From the NCBI GenBank assembly GCA_012727735.1, contig JAAYGM010000148.1:1-33788 (forward strand): 33,788 bases of DNA, in the 5' to 3' direction. The stretch comes from Bacteroidales bacterium. GTDB taxonomy: Bacteria > Bacteroidota > Bacteroidia > Bacteroidales > Dysgonomonadaceae. The notes under the pieces were generated by a model. That model did not search any database and was not told the DNA's origin. It saw nothing but the letters and a program-made list of their open reading frames with translations. Shown one piece after another: positions 27,146 to 33,788 of this stretch. Every line of letters begins with the position of its first letter. Position 1 is the first letter of the stretch. Made by a program: the position numbers and the translations under genes.

Positions 27146-28696
27146 ATGGAACATTTGCTCTACTACCTCCTTCACGCATCTGTTTCAATGGCGCTTTTTT
27201 ACGGTTTCTACAAACTTTTCATCGCTAAAAACACCTTCCATGCTATCAATCGTTTTTTACTGATTGCGATAGCTCTCTTGGCGACAATCCTCCCGTTGTT
27301 CCGTTTCAATCTAATTCCCGATTGGAACAGAGTCACACTTGTCGAAAATATTCAATGGGACATATCATCAATTCCTGTTTTGGAAATTTCAGTTATGACA
27401 GCACCACAGCCGATGCTCCCCTGGAGAGAGTTGCTTATGGTGATATTGATAACCGGTTTTTTATTCGCGTTTGTGCGTTACCTGATTGGACTGGTTCAGA
27501 TCATCGGCATTATCAGGAATACGCGGAAAGAAAAACTAACTGATAATACAACACTCTGTCTGACCGACAAAGATATTGCACCCTTCAGTTGGATGAACTA
27601 TGTTGTACTACCTGATAGAGATCTGTTGAAAGAAAATCAGGCAATCATTCAACATGAACAGGCTCATATCCATTTACGCCACTCGTTTGATATGATATTC
27701 CTCGATTTGTTCACTTCTGTTTTCTGGTTCAACCCCTTCTCCTGGTTGTTGCGCCGTGAGATTCAGTCGGTACACGAATATCAGGCAGATGTGCAAGTAC
27801 TTAATGAAGGTATTGAAATAAAGCAATATCAACTACTATTAATCCGCAAGAGCGTGGGCGAGCAAAAGTTTGCACTGGCAAACAATTTCCGGCATCGCGA
27901 TCTGCACAAACGAATTGCTATGATGATGAAAAACAAGAATGACAATCAAATGAAATGGAGCTACACCGCCATCCTGCCGGTGTTGTTACTGGTAATGGTG
28001 GCACTTTCGGTCCCGAGGTTGAATGCGGGTATTCCCGAAAAAGCAACAGAAGATTATATTGTAACAACCTTGAAGGAGGGTGAATCGATCGTTCTGCCAG
28101 AAGAATTTGTTGACCTATCCAATGATTCACTTGAATTGGGGAAGGTGAGAATTGTAACAAAAGAGGACTCAATATCACAGTCGGGTAAAGTGAGAGAGCA
28201 GGCAGACACGACCCATGCCCAGGGGATAAAGATCGAACACAAAAAGATGGAGGATGTGAAAGTGATCAGATACGGATCGATGAAAGGGAAAGAACCGATT
28301 TCTGCCATGTCTGTTCAAGGAGTTGGATCCCATCCCCTCTACATACTGGATGGTAAAGAAGTTGAATCGTTAAGTGACATCGACCCTAATCTTATTGAGG
28401 CCATCGAGGTGCTCAAAAACAGTTATGCTACCGAAAAATATGGGGAAAGAGGCAATGATGGTGTTATTTTCATCACAACTAAAAAGGGGGTGAAAGCAGC
28501 ATTCGTCCTGGATGGGGAAGAACCTCTTCTGATTCTGGACGGAGAGATACAGGATGCCGCTTTTGACCTGAATTCCGTTTCACCCGATGATATTGATTCT
28601 ATATCAGTATTGAAGGGTCAAAGCGCTTTGGAGTTCTATGGTGAAAAGGGGAAGAATGGGGTCATCGTGATTACCCGCAAAAAAGCGACTAATTAA
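27146..28696 (+). CDS. BlaR1-like M56 metallopeptidase sensor with two TonB-plug-like repeats
   Basis: The 516-residue protein (from ATG 27146; a GTG at 27137 overlapping the BlaI stop is an alternative) has several N-terminal membrane helices and the M56 zinc motif HEQAH (His170-His174) in a cytosolic loop. A further helix (about residues 273-293) follows. After it comes a periplasmic region without the penicillin-binding SxxK domain of true BlaR1. Instead the C-terminus holds two copies of a motif like the plug of SusC/TonB receptors: PLYILDGKEVESLSDIDP to GVIFITTKKG (about 393-447) and PLLILDGEIQDAAFDL to GVIVITRKK (about 457-514). Such domains occur on Bacteroidetes M56 proteins. The signal sensed is unknown. 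The 3' end overlaps the convergent S9 gene by 8 nt. Confidence 0.9.
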   Translation: MEHLLYYLLHASVSMALFYGFYKLFIAKNTFHAINRFLLIAIALLATILPLFRFNLIPDWNRVTLVENIQWDISSIPVLEISVMTAPQPMLPWRELLMVILITGFLFAFVRYLIGLVQIIGIIRNTRKEKLTDNTTLCLTDKDIAPFSWMNYVVLPDRDLLKENQAIIQHEQAHIHLRHSFDMIFLDLFTSVFWFNPFSWLLRREIQSVHEYQADVQVLNEGIEIKQYQLLLIRKSVGEQKFALANNFRHRDLHKRIAMMMKNKNDNQMKWSYTAILPVLLLVMVALSVPRLNAGIPEKATEDYIVTTLKEGESIVLPEEFVDLSNDSLELGKVRIVTKEDSISQSGKVREQADTTHAQGIKIEHKKMEDVKVIRYGSMKGKEPISAMSVQGVGSHPLYILDGKEVESLSDIDPNLIEAIEVLKNSYATEKYGERGNDGVIFITTKKGVKAAFVLDGEEPLLILDGEIQDAAFDLNSVSPDDIDSISVLKGQSALEFYGEKGKNGVIVITRKKATN

Positions 28697-29780
28697 AGCC
28701 GTAGGCAGCCTTGCGCATCCCTGATGCAGATTGAAAGGGTTTGGGCGGATTCAGGTATCGTTCCAGGAACTTGTAGACTGTGAAGCGGATATCGGTTGCC
28801 TCCTTCGTGTCGATGCGATCGAAACCGTGCCCTCCCGAGGCATCCTGAAATATCTTGTACTCGAAATGTTTCCCAAGCTCATTCAATTTCTCAATCATCA
28901 GCAGCACCTCTTCCACATAGACATCATTGTCGTTGGTGTTGGTGTAAATCAGCAGTGGTTTGTTCAGGTTGGCGGCATAGAGTGTGGGTGAGCGGCGGGC
29001 ATATTCGACCGGGTTCACCTCAATCGATTCACCGACATGATAGGGGGCAGTGAAATAGTCGCTGTAGCTTTCGTCGTGAGAGGCGAGCCGGCTCTCCAGG
29101 TCGCTCACCGGCACGCCGGCAAAGGCACACCGGTATTTGTCGCCATGCTGCAGGATCTGCATCAATGCAATCATCCCGCCGTGGCTCCAGCCAATCACAC
29201 CCACCCGTTCCGGGTCGACGATGGAGTAGTTCTCAATCATGTAGTCGCGGCTGGCCAGCACATCGTCGTTCTCACGTCCGCCATAATCGATGTTCTCATA
29301 GGTTGATTTTCCATAACCTGTGCTGCCCCGGTATTCAGCAGAGACAACGATATAACCCTGTGCCATCAGCTCCCGCACGATATGGTAGTAATAGGTGGAG
29401 AAGTTGGCATGGATGCCGCTGTGAGGAAGCACGATCAGTGGATACTTTATGTTTCTTCTGGTATCTTTCGGGATAAAGATATAACTGTAAAACTGCAGCT
29501 TGTTGTTAGCGAACCGCTCATTGGGATCCTTAGGCTTCCAGCGGGGAGTGCTCGTAAGCCGCACTTTGTCGATATGCGCCACATCACCCAGACGCTCGAA
29601 CCAGAGCAAGTCATCGACATGTTTCTCAAGGATATCGAATCGGTGGGCATAATCATCAACCTTTTTTTGCAGCTCTTCTGTACGCTGCAGGATGGTGGAG
29701 TCTGCCTGGGCTGCTGCACCTGTTACTGCTGCAACACTAATAAGGAGTATGATAATGGATCTTAACCTGTTAATTAGCAT
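28689..29780 (-). CDS. Secreted S9-type (prolyl oligopeptidase family) serine hydrolase
   Basis: Counted from the ATG at 29780 the protein has 363 residues and starts with a signal peptide (MLINRLRSIIILLISVAAV, cleavage after about GAAAQA). An ATG at 29813 overlapping the upstream stop (ATGA) is an alternative, but it would put eleven polar residues before the signal. The alpha/beta-hydrolase core has the nucleophile Ser199 in GWSHGGM, the oxyanion region PLIVLPHSGIHA, and His318 in SGGHGFDR. The acid is probably one of the Asp residues in YTNTNDNDVYV. There is no N-terminal propeller, only a short helical region, so it may be a peptidase or an esterase of the DPP IV/acylaminoacyl peptidase type. 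Confidence 0.87.
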   Translation of the reverse strand: MLINRLRSIIILLISVAAVTGAAAQADSTILQRTEELQKKVDDYAHRFDILEKHVDDLLWFERLGDVAHIDKVRLTSTPRWKPKDPNERFANNKLQFYSYIFIPKDTRRNIKYPLIVLPHSGIHANFSTYYYHIVRELMAQGYIVVSAEYRGSTGYGKSTYENIDYGGRENDDVLASRDYMIENYSIVDPERVGVIGWSHGGMIALMQILQHGDKYRCAFAGVPVSDLESRLASHDESYSDYFTAPYHVGESIEVNPVEYARRSPTLYAANLNKPLLIYTNTNDNDVYVEEVLLMIEKLNELGKHFEYKIFQDASGGHGFDRIDTKEATDIRFTVYKFLERYLNPPKPFQSASGMRKAAYGFN

Positions 29781-29809
29781 GTGGTCGAAGTTTTGTTGAT
29801 TAAAGATAA

Positions 29810-30592
29810 TCATAATTTCGCCATAGCAGTATACGCATCGTGATAAAAGATCAGGGTCCGTTGCTCTTTTTTTGCTTTGTCAAGAAAACGTTTTTTCTCT
29901 TCCATGGCGACGGCCACACTGTTGTCGTAGGCAGAGAGCCAGCTAAGAGAGAGGTTCAGTGAGGTGGGCACCACGTCACCCGGGTAGGCATAGTTGCCCT
30001 CCTCCGTATCAAACAGCACCACGATCTGTCCGGGGGTATGTCCGTCGTATAGTTCAAGTCGAATGTTTTCATCGAACTGCATATCCCCGAGCACGAACTG
30101 CAACTGTCCGGCATCATATACCGGTTCAATATTCTCTGCGAAAAAGGAGCCTTTCTCAAAAAGCGACGGGTTTCTGTAGTTCTTCCATTGTGATAGACTC
30201 ACATGATAGGTGGCATTGGGGTAGGTGGGTACTGCCTCGTTCTTTTCATTAAGCACAGTACTTGCACCACAATGATCGAAATGGAGATGGGTGAGAATCA
30301 CATCGGTTACCTCTTCCGGTTCATAACCAATCTTACGGATTTCATCTGCAATAGACTTTTGCCTGTATGGTTGAAAAAATTTTAAACGTGCATCGTGCTT
30401 ATCTCCCAGACCGGCATCCACGAGGATCCGTCTCTCATCGGTCTCAATAAAAAGGCAGCGCAGCGACATCTCGCACATGTTATTTTCGTCCACCCTGTAT
30501 TTGGCCGACCAGTATTTTTTCGGTACCGGACCGAACATCACCCCACCATCGCCCAGAAAATAACCTGATTCAATAATATGATACTTGAGCAT
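29810..30592 (-). CDS. Metallo-beta-lactamase-fold hydrolase
   Basis: The 260-residue protein has the metal motif THLHFDHCG (His102, His104, Asp106, His107), a later His in YDGHTPGQIVVL and an Asp in YPGDVVP, giving a dinuclear zinc site. The arrangement fits the quorum-quenching lactonase/YtnP-like group of the fold, whose substrates include acyl lactones, but that function cannot be fixed by sequence. No signal peptide is present. An in-frame TTG at 30613 was rejected as start because it lies inside the -7 promoter box; the ATG at 30592 (MLKYHIIESGYFLGDGG) matches the usual start of these proteins. The S9 gene follows in the same direction, and an operon is likely. Confidence 0.9.
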   Translation of the reverse strand: MLKYHIIESGYFLGDGGVMFGPVPKKYWSAKYRVDENNMCEMSLRCLFIETDERRILVDAGLGDKHDARLKFFQPYRQKSIADEIRKIGYEPEEVTDVILTHLHFDHCGASTVLNEKNEAVPTYPNATYHVSLSQWKNYRNPSLFEKGSFFAENIEPVYDAGQLQFVLGDMQFDENIRLELYDGHTPGQIVVLFDTEEGNYAYPGDVVPTSLNLSLSWLSAYDNSVAVAMEEKKRFLDKAKKEQRTLIFYHDAYTAMAKL

Positions 30593-30599
30593 AAATTCG

Positions 30600-30607
30600 T
30601 ACTTTTG
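30600..30607 (+). promoter_or_regulatory. -7 promoter element of DUF4924-rfbD-prfC
   Basis: The sequence TACTTTTG matches TAnnTTTG, with a -33-like TATG (30577-30580) 19 nt upstream. That -33 region lies inside the coding sequence of the opposite hydrolase gene. Predicted leader of about 50 nt to the ATG at 30665. Confidence 0.6.
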
Positions 30608-30610
30608 TGG

Positions 30611-30618
30611 CAAATTTA
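30611..30618 (-). promoter_or_regulatory. -7 promoter element of the MBL-S9 operon
   Basis: The minus strand reads TAAATTTG, matching TAnnTTTG, three bases from the -7 box of the opposite promoter. No clear -33 box. The start codon at 30592 is about 13 nt from the expected transcription start. Confidence 0.55.
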
Positions 30619-30664
30619 GTGAAAGTTTCGGGAAATCAGCACACCCTAATCACAACCCACAGCA

Positions 30665-31201
30665 ATGAAGATCCCAAATAAACAAGAGAACATCGCCGAA
30701 TATCTGCTCTTCATGTGGCAGACAGAAGACCTTATACGGGCATACGACCTTGACTTGGATAAGATAGAGCGATCGATTATCGATTCTTCTTATAAGACAG
30801 AGGAAGAGAGAGAAAATGCACGTGACTGGTATGAAGGGTTAATTCTGATGATGAAATCGGAAGGCTTGCAAAAAGAGGGCCATCTGCAAATCAACAAAAA
30901 TATTCTGATAGATCTTACTGATGTTCATCTGCGGTTGTTGAAAGATCCCAAAGAATCTGAATATATTGGTACGTATTACAATACACTACCTCATATAGTC
31001 GCTCTGAGGGCTAAATCGGGCAACGAGAAAGTTTCTGAACTGGATACGTGCTTCACTGCACTTTATGGTTATCTTTTGTTGAAACTGCAGAAGCGTGAAA
31101 TCTCTGGTGAAACGCAGGCAGCGGTCACACAAATCACCGCATTGTTACGCCTGCTATCTATAAAATATAAGACGATAGACAACGAAGATCCGGGTAAATA
31201 A
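30665..31201 (+). CDS. DUF4924 family protein
   Basis: The 178-residue, all-helical, soluble protein starts with NKQENIAEYLLFMWQTEDLIRA, which I recognise as the DUF4924 family found in Bacteroidetes. No catalytic motif, signal peptide or membrane segment is visible. The family is often next to rfbD and prfC, as here, but its function is unknown. It is followed 8 nt later by rfbD and so forms an operon. The conserved W-x-x-E-D motif and several conserved Tyr/His residues (YYNTLPHI) are candidates for a binding site. Confidence 0.85.
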   Translation: MKIPNKQENIAEYLLFMWQTEDLIRAYDLDLDKIERSIIDSSYKTEEERENARDWYEGLILMMKSEGLQKEGHLQINKNILIDLTDVHLRLLKDPKESEYIGTYYNTLPHIVALRAKSGNEKVSELDTCFTALYGYLLLKLQKREISGETQAAVTQITALLRLLSIKYKTIDNEDPGK

Positions 31202-31209
31202 CAAGAGAC

Positions 31210-32166
31210 ATGGCAATATTCACAGGATTAAGCAAAGCGCTGGGCGGAACAGAAAAAGAGACTCCGCGACAGCACTATTTTTATGGTCTGGTACAGAAAA
31301 ATGTGCTGGTAACTGGTGCTGACGGACAACTGGGTAGTGAACTGAAAGCATTGACCAGCCGCCTTAATCTGCCTTTCAGGTTTCTGTTCACCGATGCGGA
31401 TGAACTGGATATCACCGACAGGCAGCAGATCGTTTCCTATGTGAATGATTACCAGATACAATATATCGTAAACTGCGCTGCCTATACGGCTGTGGATAAA
31501 GCAGAGGAGGATGTTGAGAAAGCATATAACATCAATGCTGCTGCAGTTGAGAATATTGCCCGGGTAGCAGGACAGTATGGCGTGAAAGTGATTCATATCT
31601 CCACCGATTTTGTATTCGACGGAATGTCATCGGTTCCATACAGTGAAAAAATGACGGCTAATCCCCTGTCTGTATATGGTAAATCGAAGTTAAAGGGTGA
31701 GGAAGCTTTACAGGAACATGCCGGTGAATGGATCATCCTGCGTACCTCATGGCTCTATTCTGAATTTGGATTGAATTTCGTGAAGACGATGATGAAATTA
31801 ATGAGCGAAAGAGAGCAGCTATCCATTGTGAATGACCAGCGGGGTACACCTACCTATGCGGCCGATCTGGCAGAGATGATATTGCATTTATTGCAACATG
31901 CGGAGGAGAATGAATGGAAGAGCGGGATCTATCATTTCTCAAACAGGGGGGAGACCTCCTGGTTCGGCTTTGCTCAGGAAATAATGAAGCTGGCGGGATT
32001 GGAGAGATGTGAATTGATTCCAATCAAAACTGAAGATTACAATTCGGTGGCAGCGCGCCCAGCATACAGCGTGATGGATCTCTCAAAAATCTGCCATACA
32101 TTTAGTGTGGAAATACCTTCATGGGAGGAAGCCCTTGGCAGATGTATACGAAAAATTAAGAATTAA
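31210..32166 (+). CDS. rfbD: dTDP-4-dehydrorhamnose reductase (RmlD/RfbD)
   Basis: The 318-residue short-chain dehydrogenase reduces dTDP-4-keto-L-rhamnose to dTDP-L-rhamnose with NAD(P)H. The Rossmann motif is GADGQLG (36-42). STDFVFDG and the catalytic YGKSK (Y-x-x-x-K) follow, and the C-terminal part RPAYSVMDLSKI is typical. About 29 residues precede the usual start (KNVLVTG); no in-frame ATG lies nearer, so the extension is probably translated unless the GTG just before LVTG is used. The C-terminal codons (KIKN) fall inside a heptanucleotide repeat. The other rhamnose genes (rfbA, B, C) are not in the window. Confidence 0.93.
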   Translation: MAIFTGLSKALGGTEKETPRQHYFYGLVQKNVLVTGADGQLGSELKALTSRLNLPFRFLFTDADELDITDRQQIVSYVNDYQIQYIVNCAAYTAVDKAEEDVEKAYNINAAAVENIARVAGQYGVKVIHISTDFVFDGMSSVPYSEKMTANPLSVYGKSKLKGEEALQEHAGEWIILRTSWLYSEFGLNFVKTMMKLMSEREQLSIVNDQRGTPTYAADLAEMILHLLQHAEENEWKSGIYHFSNRGETSWFGFAQEIMKLAGLERCELIPIKTEDYNSVAARPAYSVMDLSKICHTFSVEIPSWEEALGRCIRKIKN

Positions 32167-32234
32167 AAATTAAAGCTGATCACTGACAATTGATCACTGA
32201 CAACTGACAACTGAGATCTGACAGCTGAAAGCTA
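32151..32234. repeat. Phased heptanucleotide repeat across the rfbD end and the rfbD-prfC gap
   Basis: The 84 bases divide into twelve 7-nt units with no slippage. The first three are A/T-type (aaaaatt, aagaatt, aaaaatt). From 32172 on most units end in ctg or ttg (atcactg, acaattg, acaactg twice, agatctg, acagctg), ending with aaagcta. Several units form 6-bp palindromes at their junctions (TGATCA, CAATTG, AGATCT, CAGCTG). Similar heptamer tracts are, in my recollection, seen between genes in Bacteroidetes and cyanobacteria, but the role here is unknown. Confidence 0.8.
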
Positions 32235-32239
32235 AAAAT

Positions 32240-33788
32240 ATGAGATTGAAAAAAGAGATACAACGCCGGCGCACGTTCGCCATCATCAGCCACCCCGATG
32301 CGGGGAAAACCACCTTGACAGAGAAATTGCTGCTCTTTGGCGGGGCTATTCATGTGGCGGGAGCCGTGAAATCGAACAAGATCAAGAAAACAGCCACCTC
32401 CGACTGGATGGAGATTGAGAAACAGCGCGGAATATCGGTCGCCACCTCGGTGATGGGATTTGAGTATGAGAATCACAAGATCAACATCCTCGATACACCG
32501 GGTCACCAGGATTTTGCCGAAGATACTTTCCGCACACTCACAGCAGTGGACAGTGTGATTATCGTGGTGGATGTGGCAAAAGGTGTCGAGGCGCAGACAC
32601 GCAAGCTGATGGAGGTATGCCGTATGCGTCATACACCGGTGATAATCTTCGTGAATAAGATGGACCGTGAAGGGAAGGATCCTTTCGATATACTTGATGA
32701 GTTGGAAGAGGAGCTGCAGATCGCTGTCCGCCCCCTGAGCTGGCCTATTGATATGGGAGACCGTTTTCGTGGTGTCTACAATCTGTTCCAGCAGAGTCTC
32801 GATCTCTTTCAGCCAAGTAAACAGGTTGTCACGCAATCGGTCAATCTGGATATTCAATCACCTGAATTGGAGAATCATATAGGCGACACATTATCGCAGA
32901 GACTGCGTGATGACGTGGAGTTGATCACCGAAGTGTACCCTGAATTTCAACGTGATGAGTATCTTGCCGGCAGGCTGGCGCCGGTATTCTTCGGATCGGC
33001 ACTGAATAATTTCGGAGTGAAGGAGCTACTTGACTGCTTCGTGGAGATCGCACCCTCTCCGCGTGAAGTGCAGGCAGAAGAGCGTATGGTGGATCCCTAC
33101 GAGGAGGCATTCAGTGGCTTCATCTTCAAAATTCATGCGAACATGGACCCCAATCACCGCTCCTGTATTGCTTTCGTGAAAGTGTGCTCTGGAAGGTTCG
33201 AGCGAAACGTCAACTACAAGCATGTAAGGTATAACAGGATGATGAAGTTCTCATCACCCACGGCCTTCATGGCACAGAAGAAGGAAATCATGGATGAGGC
33301 CTATGCCGGAGACATCGTTGGTCTGCCCGATAATGGCAACTTCAAGATCGGGGATACCCTGACATCGGGTGAAGATTTGCATTTCAAAGGACTGCCCAGC
33401 TTCTCACCGGAGATGTTCAAGTACATAGAGAATGCCGATCCGATGAAGTCGAAGCAGCTGCAGAAAGGTGTGGAGCAACTGATGGACGAAGGTGTAGCAC
33501 AGCTGTTCACCAATCAGTTTAACGGGAGAAGAATTATCGGCACAGTGGGGCAACTTCAGTTTGAAGTGATACAGTATCGTCTGCTGCATGAGTATGGAGC
33601 ACAATGCCGCTGGGATCCGATCAACCTTTACAAAGCGTGCTGGATTGAGAGTGATGATGCGCTGCAGCTGGCTGATTTCAAGAAGCGGAAATACCAGTAT
33701 ATGGCACATGACAAAGAGGGGAGGGATGTTTTCCTGGCTGAGTCAAGCTACATCTTAATGATGGCACAGCAGGATTTTAAAAACATCC
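32240..33788 (+). CDS. prfC: Peptide chain release factor 3 (PrfC), 3' end cut by the window
   Basis: An ATG at 32240 opens a frame that is still open at the window end after about 516 residues; full-length RF3 is about 525-530. The G domain has the P-loop SHPDAGKT (17-24), the switch-II motif LDTPGHQDF and NKMDREG, all typical of RF3. It recycles RF1/RF2 from the ribosome with GTP. The later [15 protein letters not shown] and [13 protein letters not shown] parts match the RF3 domains II and III. It follows rfbD, separated only by the heptanucleotide repeat, so it probably shares the DUF4924-rfbD transcript. Confidence 0.97.
   Translation, partial: MRLKKEIQRRRTFAIISHPDAGKTTLTEKLLLFGGAIHVAGAVKSNKIKKTATSDWMEIEKQRGISVATSVMGFEYENHKINILDTPGHQDFAEDTFRTLTAVDSVIIVVDVAKGVEAQTRKLMEVCRMRHTPVIIFVNKMDREGKDPFDILDELEEELQIAVRPLSWPIDMGDRFRGVYNLFQQSLDLFQPSKQVVTQSVNLDIQSPELENHIGDTLSQRLRDDVELITEVYPEFQRDEYLAGRLAPVFFGSALNNFGVKELLDCFVEIAPSPREVQAEERMVDPYEEAFSGFIFKIHANMDPNHRSCIAFVKVCSGRFERNVNYKHVRYNRMMKFSSPTAFMAQKKEIMDEAYAGDIVGLPDNGNFKIGDTLTSGEDLHFKGLPSFSPEMFKYIENADPMKSKQLQKGVEQLMDEGVAQLFTNQFNGRRIIGTVGQLQFEVIQYRLLHEYGAQCRWDPINLYKACWIESDDALQLADFKKRKYQYMAHDKEGRDVFLAESSYILMMAQQDFKNI

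Noticed and set aside
29810-30592. True beta-lactamase linked to the BlaI/M56 pair
   Set aside because: It has the metallo-beta-lactamase fold but no signal peptide, lies on the other strand beyond the S9 gene, and resembles the lactonase-like group.
32180-32857. Minus-strand open frame of 225 codons opposite prfC
   Set aside because: prfC on the plus strand is unmistakable (P-loop, DTPGH, NKMD). The minus frame ends inside the heptamer tract and has no recognisable domain.

Overview
The window looks like a chromosomal, vertically inherited stretch of a Bacteroidales genome, most plausibly from the Dysgonomonadaceae/Porphyromonadaceae side of the order. The family assignment is an inference from gene content and is not proven. 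Supporting signs are the split ATP synthase operon (atpD-atpC first, then a 4-TM protein, then atpBEFHAG), a fused SecDF, DUF4924 next to rfbD and prfC, an M56/BlaI pair with TonB-plug-like repeats, and repeated use of the Bacteroidetes promoter signature TAnnTTTG. In two cases this also has a -33 TTTG-like box 20 nt upstream. I see no insertion sequence, prophage, integrase or CRISPR array.

Left part (1-5821, minus strand): an iron-containing alcohol dehydrogenase, a tricorn-type S41 protease, a PQQ-type sugar dehydrogenase lipoprotein and the first codons of a further gene run in one direction, probably as one operon. Next (5906-8659, plus strand) come a GNAT acetyltransferase and a full-length ovoA, the iron-dependent 5-histidylcysteine sulfoxide synthase/methyltransferase of ovothiol biosynthesis. 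A YegS-type lipid kinase abuts ovoA tail to tail. A HAD phosphatase, a sodium/solute symporter and engB follow as a plus-strand operon from a clear promoter.

Centre (12453-19626, minus strand): the complete F1Fo ATP synthase operon, with several 4-nt gene overlaps. Its oddities are a short epsilon subunit without the C-terminal helical domain, an a subunit with a long exported N-terminal extension, and a 4-TM protein in the place of AtpI. The c subunit has its carboxylate (E68) but not the extra ligands of the known Na+ type, so proton coupling is expected. Then come a tRNA-Thr(CGT) with its own promoter, a strong terminator, fused secDF, and a large secreted M3 peptidase.

Right part (25441-33788): a stomatin-like SPFH protein followed by a 54-residue ribbon-helix-helix protein; a BlaI repressor and M56 BlaR1-like sensor with a candidate operator; a secreted S9 hydrolase and a metallo-beta-lactamase-fold hydrolase on the minus strand; then DUF4924, rfbD and prfC (cut by the window end). 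The DUF4924 and hydrolase genes diverge from overlapping promoters. rfbD and prfC are joined by a phased heptanucleotide repeat.

Several secreted or periplasmic peptidases (tricorn, M3, S9) suggest peptide use. The points I judge most worth a second look are ovoA with an acetyltransferase partner, the BlaI/M56 pair whose sensor carries plug-like repeats rather than a penicillin-binding domain, the SPFH-RHH pair, and the heptamer tract.
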